Origin: Pedobacter puniceum
GTDB taxonomy: Bacteria > Bacteroidota > Bacteroidia > Sphingobacteriales > Sphingobacteriaceae
Reading direction: 5' to 3'
Assembly: GCF_009674685.1 (NCBI RefSeq)
Contig: NZ_WKJI01000002.1
Coordinates: forward strand, 1,026,400-1,090,399
Length of the DNA stretch: 64,000 nucleotides
The notes beneath the pieces are model-generated. The model searched no databases. It was not told the origin of the DNA and saw only the letters and a program-made list of their open reading frames with translations. Position 1 is the first letter of the stretch. Each line of letters begins with the position of its first letter. A program made the position numbers and the translations under genes. Shown here piece by piece: positions 35,298 to 44,196 of the stretch.

Positions 35298-36524
35298 ATG
35301 AGATATATATCTTTAACCATTGTATTTTTCTACCTCAGTATTATAGCAAGCTTTGCGCAAATAAAGTCGCCCGAGGCTTCTTTTGAGAAAAGAAAACTTA
35401 AGTTTGAAGAGGCTAATTTGGTAAACAGCTATTACAGTCAAGATGGTAATAATTCTGCCGTAACGGGTGGTGTTGGTACAGAAAAACTAACCGATATTTC
35501 TAATAGCTTTGATTTAAAATTATCCCGTTATGGGAAGACAGGTTTAAAGCATACTTATACTTTTGAAGTAGGTTTTGATACTTATACCTCGGCATCGTCT
35601 GATAAAATAGACCCTGCAACAGTAACTTCAGCATCTTACTCTGATGTAAGAATTTATCCTTCTTTAAGCTGGAATATCGCAAACGAACAAAAAGGAAATA
35701 GCATTGGTTTTTCGGCCTCTTTCTCTGGCGAGTATGATTACACTTCTATAGGCGGAGGTTTAAATTATACCAAATCATCTAAAGATAAAAACCGCGATTT
35801 TTCTGTAAAATTACAAGCCTTTTTTGATACTTGGGCGGTTATTATGCCTATAGAGCTAAGGTCTAATTATCGGTTTGAAGGCTATACGCAAGGTGATAAC
35901 GCTCCGCGAAATTCTTTTAGTGCAGCATTGTCTTTAGCACAGGTTATCAGTAAAGATTTACAGGTTCTAATTATGGTAGAGCCGGCTTATCAAAGCGGTT
36001 TACTTTCTACACGTTACCAAAGGGTTTATTTTAATGATATCAATAATTTTAATCCGGATGGTTCAAGAGGAACATTAAAATCAGAATTTTTACCTGATAA
36101 TAGATTGAAATTACCTATAGGCGCTAGGCTAAACTATTTCTGGGGAGATCATTTAGTATTAAGATCTTTTGCCCGTTACTATACAGATGATTGGGGAATA
36201 AACTCTAGCACTGCCGAGTTAGAAACAGTAGTTAAAATTACTCCATTTGCATCTGTAAGTCCTTTTTACAGATATTATCAGCAAAGTGCTTCTGAATATT
36301 TTGCAGGTATCAATCAGCATCAGCTGTCTAATACTTTTTATACCAGTGATTACGACTTATCTAAATTTAATAGCAATTATTTTGGAGCAGGTATACGTTT
36401 TGCACCTCCAGCAGGCGTATTAAAATTACAAAGAATTACCATGGTTGAGTTACGTTACGGGCACTACAGCAGAAGTAATGGCTTAAGCTCTAATATTATA
36501 AGTATGAACTTAAGATTTAAGTAG
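35298..36524 (+). CDS. DUF3570 outer-membrane barrel-like protein
   Basis: A 408-residue protein with a signal peptide ending in SFAQ and many alternating amphipathic strands with terminal aromatic residues, ending in MNLRFK, as for an outer-membrane beta-barrel. It matches DUF3570. Near the N-terminus, in a stretch that should be a loop, the residues DPATVTSASYSD (105-116) contain VTSAS. This resembles the Ser/Thr sites modified by ApbE in other flavoproteins, except that the usual Asp is displaced. It is the last gene of the operon, nine bases after the small lipoprotein, and ends at convergent terminator hairpins. Confidence 0.85.
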   Translation: MRYISLTIVFFYLSIIASFAQIKSPEASFEKRKLKFEEANLVNSYYSQDGNNSAVTGGVGTEKLTDISNSFDLKLSRYGKTGLKHTYTFEVGFDTYTSASSDKIDPATVTSASYSDVRIYPSLSWNIANEQKGNSIGFSASFSGEYDYTSIGGGLNYTKSSKDKNRDFSVKLQAFFDTWAVIMPIELRSNYRFEGYTQGDNAPRNSFSAALSLAQVISKDLQVLIMVEPAYQSGLLSTRYQRVYFNDINNFNPDGSRGTLKSEFLPDNRLKLPIGARLNYFWGDHLVLRSFARYYTDDWGINSSTAELETVVKITPFASVSPFYRYYQQSASEYFAGINQHQLSNTFYTSDYDLSKFNSNYFGAGIRFAPPAGVLKLQRITMVELRYGHYSRSNGLSSNIISMNLRFK

Positions 36525-36547
36525 CTCTGCCACAATAAAATCTATAT

Positions 36548-36595
36548 AATTATCCCGATGGATGAGGTTAAACTTAGCATTGGGATAATTTTTTT
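36548..36595. terminator. Bidirectional terminator-like hairpin
   Basis: Arms AATTATCCC/GGGATAATT, extended inward by four more pairs with one wobble, and followed by a T run. It sits between the convergent DUF3570 and mfd genes. Confidence 0.75.
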
Positions 36596-36604
36596 GGAAA
36601 AACA

Positions 36605-36651
36605 TTAATTCAGTCAATCAACTGACTTAATTTACGTTAATTCAGTCAGTT
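36605..36651. repeat. Direct and inverted repeats at the mfd 3' end
   Basis: TTAATTCAGTCA occurs at 36605-36616 and 36637-36648. AACTGACT (36620-36627) and AGTCAGTT (36644-36651) form the ends of a 32-base imperfect palindrome touching the mfd stop. It may act as a terminator or mRNA stabiliser for mfd. Confidence 0.6.
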
Positions 36652-39600
36652 TATATCAAAACTGGGTCTCTCATTTGCTCTAAAGCCCAAATAGCTTCAT
36701 CAATATTTTTGATGTCCTCAACAGCTATACGCAAGGTGTTTTTAACCTCTTTCAGGTTTACTTTACGTGGATGCTGCTGCGCATATTGAAGGATACGCCC
36801 AAACATATCTGTTTCAAAATATTTAGATTGTTTATCGGTAATAAAATAACCCCTTAAAGTTCCTTTTTTCCAGCTGATTTTTTCTAAGCCTATTTCTTTC
36901 CCAATCCACTGTAATTCTACCGTTCTGAGTAGGTCTTTCACTTGTCTTGGTAGTGGTCCAAAACGGTCGTGAAGTTCTTTTTCAAAAGCATCTAAAACTG
37001 TTTTATTCTCTATTTTAGAAAGCTCGGTATATAAATTATAACGTTCTTGGATATTGGTTACATACTCATCAGGAATAAGTAGTTCCATATCGGTTTCTAT
37101 TTGGGTAAAGCTTACAAAAGGACGAGGTTTTTCATCCTGAAACAGTCCTTTAAACTCATCTTCTTTCAATTCTTGTATAGCTTCATCCAAGATTTTGTGG
37201 TACATATCAAAGCCAATTTCAGCAATAAAACCGCTTTGCTCTGCACCTAAAAGGTTTCCGCTTCCGCGGATGTCTAAATCTCGCATAGCCACGTTAAATC
37301 CGCTACCTAAATCAGAAAACTCTTCTATGGCGCTTAAACGCTTTCTGGCTTCTGGTGTAAGGGTAGACAAAGGCGGACTTAACAAATAACAAAACGCCTT
37401 TTTGTTAGAGCGGCCAACACGTCCACGCATCTGATGTAAATCGCTTAAACCAAACATATGAGCATGGTTTATAAGCATGGTATTGGCGTTTGGTACATCT
37501 AATCCGGCTTCAATAATGGTAGTAGCAACTAAAACATCATACTTTCCATCAATAAAATCAAGCATGATATCTTCAAGCTTATCGCCTTCTAACTGGCCAT
37601 GTGCAATTGCTATTCTTGCTTTAGGCACCAGCTTTTGTATTAAACCGCCCAGCTGACGTAAATCTGCAACACGGTTATGGATAAAGAAAACTTGCCCATC
37701 TCTATCTAATTCAAACTCCACAGCTTCTTTAATCAATTTCTCATTAAAAACATGTAGTTCTGTTAAAACAGGTTGGCGGTTTGGTGGTGGCGTTTGGATG
37801 ATAGATAAATCTCTAGCACCCATCAAAGAAAAATGGAGCGTTCTAGGAATTGGTGTTGCAGTTAATGTAAGCGTATCAACATTAGCCCTAAATTGTTTTA
37901 ATTTTTCTTTTACGGTAACACCAAATTTTTGCTCTTCATCTATAATTAAAAGGCCTAAATCTTTAAACTTAACATCTTTACTCACCAATTTATGGGTGCC
38001 AATAATGATATCTACTTTTCCGGCTTTTAAGGCTTCTAAAGTATCTTTTACTTGCTTGGTAGATTTAAATCGGTTGATATAATCTATCCTTACCGGGAAA
38101 TCTTTTAAACGCTCATTAAAGGTTTTGTAATGTTGCATAGCCAAAATGGTTGTAGGCACCAAAATAGCAACCTGCTTACCATCTGTAGCGGCTTTAAATG
38201 CTGCTCTTATAGCTACTTCTGTTTTACCAAAACCAACATCGCCACAAACTAAACGGTCCATAGGGTGTGGCGATTCCATATCTTTTTTTACATCGGCGGT
38301 AGCTTTTTCTTGATCTGGCGTATCTTCATAAATAAAAGAAGCCTCCAGTTCGTTTTGTAAGTAAGTATCGGGCGAGAAAGCCATACCTTCTTGTGCTTTA
38401 CGCAGGGCATAAAGTTTTATCAGGTCGCGGGCAATGTCTTTAACTTTTTTTTTTGTGGTTTTCTTGAGTTTATCCCAAGCATCGGTTCCTAATTTATTCA
38501 TTTTAGGAATATGCCCATCTTTACCAGAATACTTAGAAATACGGTTTAAAGAGTTGATGTTTACATACAGCAAATCATTATCGGCATAAATAAGCCTAAT
38601 CATTTCCTGTATTTTACCGTTTACTTCAACCTTTTCTAAGCCGCCGTATTTACCAACGCCATGGTCTATATGGGTGATAAAATCGCCAGGTTTTAAATCT
38701 CTAAGCTCTTTAAGGGTGATGGCTTGAGATTTGGTATAGCCTCTTTTAAGTTTGTATTTATAATAGCGGTCAAATATCTGATGGTCTGTATAACAAGCCA
38801 GTTTTTGCTCATAATCTATAAAACCTTCTCTGATAGATATATTGATAGGTGTAAAAGTAATTTGCTTACCTAAATCTTCTATAATGGCAAATAAACGTTC
38901 TTGTTGTTTAGAAGAATCAGTAAGGATAAAATTCTCTATTTTTTGCTTTTCGTTTTCTTTTAGGTTATGGATAAGCAGATTAAAATCTTTGTTAAAAGAA
39001 GGTTGAGGCTTGGTATCAAACAAGATTGTTTGCGTTGCAGGATAAAAAAACTGCTTCCCAAATTCTATCAGAGGGAAATCGCTCAGTTGGTCTGCCAGTA
39101 GTTTTTCATCAGTAAAAGAAAACTTAGGGTCTAGCCACTCTGGGTTGGTTTGCTTATCATTTGCTGATAAAGCTTTCCATAGTTCTGTAGCTTTTTTGTA
39201 TCCGGTTTTGATGGTATCTAAAGTGAAAACCACATCTTTAAACCAGATAACGGCATCATCATCAATAAACTCTAATAAAGAGATGTTACTTTCTGTAAGA
39301 AACTTAGCTTGTACGTTTGGAACTATCGTAACAGATTTTACCTGTTCTACAGAAAGCTGACTTTCTATTTCAAAAGTTCTGATAGACTCTACATGGTCAC
39401 CAAAAAATTCTATCCGGTAAGGTAAATCGTTAGAGAAAGAGAAGATATCTACGATGCCACCGCGAATAGAAAACTGTCCTGGTTCATATACAAAATCGGT
39501 ACGTTCAAAATCATATTCAATTAAAAACTCGTTGATAAAATCAATACTAAGTTTGTTGTTTAAGATAATTTCAAGCGTATTCTTTTCAAGTGCGTTTCTA

Positions 39601-40001
39601 TCAATAACTTTTTCTGCTAAAGCTTCAGGGTAGGTAACAATCAAATTTCCATACTCATGTGTATGGTTAAGCTCGTTTAACACTTCGGCTCTTAAAAGTA
39701 CATTAGCAGAATCTGTTTGGGTAAAATCAAAAGATTTGCGATAAGACGATGGAAAAAGTAGGATATCTTTATCCATCAGATTTTCTAAATCGGCCTGGAA
39801 AAAATTAGCTTCTTCTCTGTCTGGTAGTACAAAAACCATATTTCTATGGGTAAGAAAATAGTTTGCAGCTACTACAAAAGCATCTTGAGCACCAATTAAA
39901 CCCTTTAAATGTACACGTGATTTCTTTTGCTGTAATGCCTGAGTTAATTGCTCAACTCGGTTATCTTGCTTATATCTTTCTAAAATCTCTCTGATGTTCA
40001 C
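36651..40001 (-). CDS. mfd: Transcription-repair coupling factor
   Basis: A 1116-residue Mfd that removes stalled RNA polymerase and recruits UvrAB. The order is as expected. A UvrB-like N-terminal part includes the YEPGQFSIRGGIVDIFSF region. The RNA-polymerase-interacting domain lies around GDFITHIDHGVGKYGGLEKV. The RecG-like translocase has Walker A GDVGFGKTEVA and DEEQKFGV, then the TRG region DLDIRGSGNLLGAEQSG. A C-terminal domain completes the chain. The gene starts with GTG; no ATG or other start is available upstream in frame. A -7-like box is 18 bases upstream. Confidence 0.96.
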   Translation of the reverse strand: MNIREILERYKQDNRVEQLTQALQQKKSRVHLKGLIGAQDAFVVAANYFLTHRNMVFVLPDREEANFFQADLENLMDKDILLFPSSYRKSFDFTQTDSANVLLRAEVLNELNHTHEYGNLIVTYPEALAEKVIDRNALEKNTLEIILNNKLSIDFINEFLIEYDFERTDFVYEPGQFSIRGGIVDIFSFSNDLPYRIEFFGDHVESIRTFEIESQLSVEQVKSVTIVPNVQAKFLTESNISLLEFIDDDAVIWFKDVVFTLDTIKTGYKKATELWKALSANDKQTNPEWLDPKFSFTDEKLLADQLSDFPLIEFGKQFFYPATQTILFDTKPQPSFNKDFNLLIHNLKENEKQKIENFILTDSSKQQERLFAIIEDLGKQITFTPINISIREGFIDYEQKLACYTDHQIFDRYYKYKLKRGYTKSQAITLKELRDLKPGDFITHIDHGVGKYGGLEKVEVNGKIQEMIRLIYADNDLLYVNINSLNRISKYSGKDGHIPKMNKLGTDAWDKLKKTTKKKVKDIARDLIKLYALRKAQEGMAFSPDTYLQNELEASFIYEDTPDQEKATADVKKDMESPHPMDRLVCGDVGFGKTEVAIRAAFKAATDGKQVAILVPTTILAMQHYKTFNERLKDFPVRIDYINRFKSTKQVKDTLEALKAGKVDIIIGTHKLVSKDVKFKDLGLLIIDEEQKFGVTVKEKLKQFRANVDTLTLTATPIPRTLHFSLMGARDLSIIQTPPPNRQPVLTELHVFNEKLIKEAVEFELDRDGQVFFIHNRVADLRQLGGLIQKLVPKARIAIAHGQLEGDKLEDIMLDFIDGKYDVLVATTIIEAGLDVPNANTMLINHAHMFGLSDLHQMRGRVGRSNKKAFCYLLSPPLSTLTPEARKRLSAIEEFSDLGSGFNVAMRDLDIRGSGNLLGAEQSGFIAEIGFDMYHKILDEAIQELKEDEFKGLFQDEKPRPFVSFTQIETDMELLIPDEYVTNIQERYNLYTELSKIENKTVLDAFEKELHDRFGPLPRQVKDLLRTVELQWIGKEIGLEKISWKKGTLRGYFITDKQSKYFETDMFGRILQYAQQHPRKVNLKEVKNTLRIAVEDIKNIDEAIWALEQMRDPVLI

Positions 40002-40018
40002 TTTAAAATCTCTTGCTA

Positions 40019-40026
40019 CAAATATA
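40019..40026 (-). promoter_or_regulatory. Putative -7 promoter box for mfd
   Basis: The minus strand reads TATATTTG and fits TAnnTTTG, 18 bases before the GTG start of mfd. Confidence 0.45.
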
Positions 40027-40108
40027 CCAAAGCATAATTATAATCTGTAAATGGCATCAAATTAGCTTCTTCAATTATCAATACCTTCAACATTAAAAAC
40101 ATCTTATT

Positions 40109-40522
40109 ATGAAAATGAAAAACGCAATATTATCAGGTATCATCATTGGTGTAGTTTCAGTAATATGGGTAATCATCATGCATTTTGCAGGTATTAACCC
40201 AGAAAATGTAAAGGAAAGCGATAATAGATGGCTAGAGTATACTTCTGTTATTATCCCAATAATTGGTTTATATTTAGGAATTAGAGGCTTTAAAAATAGA
40301 AACAATAATAGCTTAACTTTTTTTGAAGGCGTATTTGAAGGCTTTAAAATAATGGCTATTAGTGGTTTAATTGCTGGTGCTTTTAGCTCGCTTTATTTTA
40401 GTTTTTTAAACTTAGAGTTTTCTTCTGATTATATGGAACGTATTTTTGGTGCTGCAATTATAGGTTTCTTAGTTACCTTAGCTAGCTCATTGTTATTAAT
40501 GACAAAGCCAAAGCAGTTGTAA
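40109..40522 (+). CDS. DUF4199-like membrane protein
   Basis: A 137-residue protein with four predicted transmembrane helices (about 5-25, 45-60, 78-100, 112-132). The pattern IPIIGLYLGIRGFKNRN followed by LTFFEGVFEGFKI is typical of DUF4199, a family of small four-helix proteins frequent in Bacteroidota and of unknown function. It is one base upstream of the DUF2752 gene and so begins a run of three small membrane-protein genes. Confidence 0.85.
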   Translation: MKMKNAILSGIIIGVVSVIWVIIMHFAGINPENVKESDNRWLEYTSVIIPIIGLYLGIRGFKNRNNNSLTFFEGVFEGFKIMAISGLIAGAFSSLYFSFLNLEFSSDYMERIFGAAIIGFLVTLASSLLLMTKPKQL

Positions 40523-40523
40523 A

Positions 40524-40811
40524 GTGATTAAAAAAATAGTAAAAATTCCGCTCGAGCTTTTATTTTTTTCTGCTGCAATTATTGCCTTGTACTTTTTAAA
40601 TCCAAGTCAAGAGCATCATTCTATTTGCCCTTTAGCCTATTTTGAGATAGGTTTTTGCCCTGGCTGTGGCTTAGGACGTTCTATTTATTACCTCTTACAT
40701 TTTCAGTTTTCGGCATCGTGGAAGATGCATCCATTAGGTTTTTTTGCTTTTGTTGTAATAATTGTTCGCATTTACACTCTAATTAGAAAAACATACTTTT
40801 CTGAACCTTAA
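40524..40811 (+). CDS. DUF2752 membrane protein
   Basis: A 95-residue protein with two transmembrane helices. Between them is the family signature CPLAYFEIGFCPGCGLGRS, in which three cysteines (CP...CPGCGxGR) could bind a metal, and a second motif SASWKMHPLGF. It starts with GTG one base after the stop of the DUF4199 gene. Function is unknown. DUF2752 proteins often sit beside TM2-domain genes, as here. Confidence 0.9.
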   Translation: MIKKIVKIPLELLFFSAAIIALYFLNPSQEHHSICPLAYFEIGFCPGCGLGRSIYYLLHFQFSASWKMHPLGFFAFVVIIVRIYTLIRKTYFSEP

Positions 40812-40814
40812 AAA

Positions 40815-41183
40815 ATGGAGCAAATGAAACATAATTTCCTTTTCCACTTGGCTAACGTTACTACTGAAGAAATGATCTTCATACAAGAGATAACGAAAGA
40901 CTTAAATGAAAACCAAGTAAGAAACTTCGAGTTAGTTTATACAGGTAAACGCCGCGACCCTCAACACGTTTTATTATTTACTATTCTGGGCTTTTTTGGG
41001 ATAGCAGGTATACAACGTTTTGTAACCAACCAAATGGGTATGGGTATTCTATATTTCTTAACAGCAGGTTTATGCTTTATAGGTACTATTGTAGATTTAA
41101 TCAATTATAAAAGCTTAGCAAACGAGTACAACCATAAAATGGCTTTAGAAAGTCGTCATTTTGTTGGTATGGCTAGTATGTAA
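40815..41183 (+). CDS. TM2-domain membrane protein
   Basis: A 122-residue protein. A soluble N-terminal helix region (about 1-45) contains ITKDLNENQVRNFELVYTGKRRDPQ. The TM2 pair of helices follows (about 50-95), with the characteristic GFFGIAGIQRFVTNQMGMGILYFLTAG region and a short turn leading into DLINYK. TM2 proteins have no settled bacterial function. It is three bases after the DUF2752 gene and ends the small membrane-protein run. Confidence 0.9.
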   Translation: MEQMKHNFLFHLANVTTEEMIFIQEITKDLNENQVRNFELVYTGKRRDPQHVLLFTILGFFGIAGIQRFVTNQMGMGILYFLTAGLCFIGTIVDLINYKSLANEYNHKMALESRHFVGMASM

Positions 41184-41263
41184 TTTTATTGATTGGATGC
41201 AGTTAGGTATTAAGACTAGCTTTTATTGCAGATGATTTGCCATAAAAAACTAACTTAGTGCTT

Positions 41264-42361
41264 ATGAAGATTAAAGAGCTTAGCACTTTTCTAGAAACTA
41301 TAGCACCAGCTTCTTATCAAGAGGCTTATGATAATGCAGGTTTAATAGTTGGTCATCCTCATCAAGAAATAAAAAAAGCTTTAATATGTTTAGATTGTAC
41401 AGAAGCCGTTGTACAAGAAGCTATTGATGAGCAATGTGATGTCATTATTGCTCATCATCCTATAGTTTTTAAAGGTCTAAAGAAATTTAATGGTAAAAAT
41501 TATGTGGAGCGTGTGGTTATGCAGGCTATTAAACATGATATTGCCATTTATGCCATCCATACCAATTTAGACCATGTTTACAATGGTGTAAATAAAAAAA
41601 TAGCCGATAAATTGGGTTTAATAAATACCCAGATATTAGCTCCTAAAGAAGCACTCTTAAAAAAACTGGTTGTTTTTGTGCCTACGCAGCATAAAGAACA
41701 AGTAAAAGAAGCCCTATTTAATGCTGGTGCTGGCAGTATTGGAAATTATACCGAGTGTAGTTTTGAACAAGTAGGGCAAGGGAATTATAAGGCCAATGAA
41801 AGTGCTAACCCGTTTTTAGGCGAAAAAAATAAACGACATACAGAAGAAGAGTATCGTTTAGAGGTATTAATTCCAGCACATTTAGAGCATAAAATTGTAG
41901 CAGCTATGCTGCAAGCACACCCTTATGAGGAAGTAGCTTACGATTTATTTTTACTTTCTAATACCTTAAAAACAGTAGGTGCAGGTATGTTTGGTGAATT
42001 AGAAGTACCTATGGATGAGCTAGAATTTTTACAGTTATTAAAGCAAAATATGCAGGTTTCTGTGATTAGACATACTGCACTTTTAGGTAAGAAAATAAGT
42101 AAAATAGCGGTTTGTGGCGGCTCTGGAAGCTTTTTGTTACAACAGGCTATACAGGCTGGGGCCGATATATTTATAACCGCAGATTTTAAATATCACGAGT
42201 TTTTTGATGCGGATGGGAAAATTATAATTGCCGATATCGGACATTTTGAAAGTGAGCAATTTACGCAAGAGTTACTATTGGAAATAATTCAAAATAATTT
42301 TCCTAACTTTGCACTCCGTTTAACTGTACATAATACAAACCCAATAAAATATTTGTCTTAA
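41264..42361 (+). CDS. Nif3-like dinuclear metal-centre protein
   Basis: A 365-residue NIF3/YbgI/YqfO-type protein, starting at the ATG at 41264 (MKIKELSTFLE) rather than the GTG six bases upstream. Metal-binding histidines and acids are visible in IIAHHPIVFKG, IYAIHTNLDH, and the C-terminal IADIGHFESEQF. The insert of about 100 residues in the middle (PCD-like, AHPYEEVAYDLF) makes it the long YqfO type. These proteins form toroidal hexamers with two metals per subunit. GTP cyclohydrolase annotations for this family are doubtful. It overlaps the next gene by one base. Confidence 0.93.
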   Translation: MKIKELSTFLETIAPASYQEAYDNAGLIVGHPHQEIKKALICLDCTEAVVQEAIDEQCDVIIAHHPIVFKGLKKFNGKNYVERVVMQAIKHDIAIYAIHTNLDHVYNGVNKKIADKLGLINTQILAPKEALLKKLVVFVPTQHKEQVKEALFNAGAGSIGNYTECSFEQVGQGNYKANESANPFLGEKNKRHTEEEYRLEVLIPAHLEHKIVAAMLQAHPYEEVAYDLFLLSNTLKTVGAGMFGELEVPMDELEFLQLLKQNMQVSVIRHTALLGKKISKIAVCGGSGSFLLQQAIQAGADIFITADFKYHEFFDADGKIIIADIGHFESEQFTQELLLEIIQNNFPNFALRLTVHNTNPIKYLS

Positions 42362-43110
42362 TGGAACAAACCGTAGAACAAAAGCTTGAAGCTTTATACG
42401 AACTGCAGACAATTCATACTAAAGTTGATAAAATTCGTCAGACAAGAGGCGAGCTTCCGATGGAAGTTGCTGATTTAGAAGACGATGTTGCTGGTTTAGA
42501 AACCCGTATACAAAAAATCAAAGCAGAGCTTGATGATCTGGAAGATGCGATTGTAAATCGTAAGAATATGATTAAAGAAGCTCAGGCTTTAATCAAAAAA
42601 TACGAAACACAACAAAACAATGTAAAAAATAACCGCGAGTTTGATGCTCTTGCAAAAGAAATTGAAATCCAAGGTTTAGAAATACAAGTTTGCGAGAAGA
42701 AAATCAAAGAACATCAGTATGAAATTAAAACTAAAACTGATGTTTATGAGAATGCTGCTCAGAACTTAGAAGATCGTAAAAAAGACTTAGAAGCTAAAAA
42801 ATCAGAGTTAGAGACAATTACTGCTGAAACTCAAAAAGAAGAGGAAGTTTTACTAAGTCAAGCAGAGAAAGCTAAAGAAAAAATCGAAGAGCGTTTATTA
42901 TTTGCCTACAACCGTTTAAGAGGTAACTTTAAAAATGGTTTGGCGGTAGTAACTATCGAGAGAGATTCTTGCTCTGGTTGTTTCAATAAAATTCCACCTC
43001 AACGTCAGTCTGATATCCGCCAACGTAAGAAAATTATCGTTTGCGAGCATTGCGGACGTATTTTAATAGACGAGACGATGTCTGAGGATATTAAAAACGT
43101 TACAGTTTAA
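42361..43110 (+). CDS. Coiled-coil zinc-ribbon protein
   Basis: A 249-residue protein. Residues about 5-180 are a nearly continuous coiled coil rich in Glu, Lys and Ala. The C-terminus is a zinc ribbon with CSGC and CEHC, separated by the basic stretch QRQSDIRQRKK. This is the C4-type zinc-ribbon/DUF164 family, linked to nucleic-acid binding in some bacteria. Start and stop overlap with the Nif3-like gene (TAATG), a pairing seen in many genomes, which suggests a joint role that is still unclear. A terminator follows. Confidence 0.93.
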   Translation: MEQTVEQKLEALYELQTIHTKVDKIRQTRGELPMEVADLEDDVAGLETRIQKIKAELDDLEDAIVNRKNMIKEAQALIKKYETQQNNVKNNREFDALAKEIEIQGLEIQVCEKKIKEHQYEIKTKTDVYENAAQNLEDRKKDLEAKKSELETITAETQKEEEVLLSQAEKAKEKIEERLLFAYNRLRGNFKNGLAVVTIERDSCSGCFNKIPPQRQSDIRQRKKIIVCEHCGRILIDETMSEDIKNVTV

Positions 43111-43124
43111 ACTGTTAAAAGCAT

Positions 43125-43158
43125 AAAAAAGGTGGTTGAAATTTCAACCACCTTTTTT
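43125..43158. terminator. Bidirectional intrinsic terminator
   Basis: Stem GGTGGTTGAAA/TTTCAACCACC with flanking A and T runs, between the convergent zinc-ribbon and GDP-fucose synthase genes. Confidence 0.92.
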
Positions 43159-43161
43159 GTT

Positions 43162-44091
43162 TTAAGCATGTTTGCTTAAGAAATCTTCATAAGCTAATTT
43201 AATACCTTCTTTTAACTCTATTTTATGTTTCCAGCCTTTGCTGTGTAGTTTACTTACATCCATCAATTTACGTGGCGTACCATCGGGTTTAGAAGTATCA
43301 AATTTTAATTCGCCATCAAAACCTACAATTTCCTTAATGGTTAAAGCCAAATCTTTAATGGTAATATCCTCGCCAGTACCAATATTAATTAAATGAGGTT
43401 CATTATAGTTTAACATCAGGTAATAACAAGCATCGGCTAAATCATCAGCAAATAAAAACTCACGCATAGGGCTTCCGGTTCCCCAAATGGTAACATTAGA
43501 TAAATTATTAACCTTAGCCTCATGAAACTTGCGAATTAAAGCAGGTAAAACATGCGAGTTTTGTGGATGATAATTATCGTTATAACCATATAAATTGGTT
43601 GGCATTGCAGATATATAATTACAACCGTATTGGCTGCGGTAAGCATCGCACATTTTTATGCCTGTAATTTTAGCTATAGCGTAGGGCTCGTTTGTTTCTT
43701 CTAAATAACCACTTAATAAATACTCTTCTTTTAAAGGCTGTGGGGCCAATTTCGGATAAATACAGCTAGAACCTAAGAACAATAATTTCTTAACGTTATT
43801 TAAATAAGCGTTGTGTATGATGTTGTTTTGTATTTGTAAATTATCGTACAAAAACTCGGCCCTGTATGTATTATTAGCTACAATGCCACCTACTTTTGCT
43901 GCTGCTAGGAAAACATATTCTGGCTTTTCTGTAGCGAAAAAATCAGTAACATCTTGCTGGTTTCTTAAATCAAGTTCGGCAGATGTTCTGGTAATGATAT
44001 TGGTATAACCTTCTTTTTGAAGTTTTCTGGTGATGGCAGAGCCAACCATACCACGGTGACCTGCTACATAAATTTTTGCTGATTTTTCCAA
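43162..44091 (-). CDS. fcl: GDP-L-fucose synthase
   Basis: A 309-residue short-chain dehydrogenase that turns GDP-4-keto-6-deoxy-D-mannose into GDP-L-fucose. Visible features are the NADP-binding GHRGMVGSA, the [21 protein letters not shown] region that includes the catalytic Ser/Cys, the YAIAK catalytic Tyr-Lys pair, and [14 protein letters not shown]. The start is a TTG, the first possible start in the frame; the next methionine would cut into the Rossmann fold. The partner GDP-mannose dehydratase gene (gmd) is not in the window, so the pathway genes are separated here. Confidence 0.93.
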   Translation of the reverse strand: MEKSAKIYVAGHRGMVGSAITRKLQKEGYTNIITRTSAELDLRNQQDVTDFFATEKPEYVFLAAAKVGGIVANNTYRAEFLYDNLQIQNNIIHNAYLNNVKKLLFLGSSCIYPKLAPQPLKEEYLLSGYLEETNEPYAIAKITGIKMCDAYRSQYGCNYISAMPTNLYGYNDNYHPQNSHVLPALIRKFHEAKVNNLSNVTIWGTGSPMREFLFADDLADACYYLMLNYNEPHLINIGTGEDITIKDLALTIKEIVGFDGELKFDTSKPDGTPRKLMDVSKLHSKGWKHKIELKEGIKLAYEDFLSKHA

Positions 44092-44172
44092 AACTTTATA
44101 TTAAGATGTCTGCAAAAATATAATTCTTTTGGCAGTTGCTATTATTGTTAGCGCTAAATTTTAAAGAAAGGT

Positions 44173-44180
44173 TATTTTTG
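44173..44180 (+). promoter_or_regulatory. Putative -7 promoter box for trmB
   Basis: TATTTTTG fits TAnnTTTG, 16 bases before the GTG start of trmB. Confidence 0.45.
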
Positions 44181-44196
44181 TGCAAATACTAATTAC

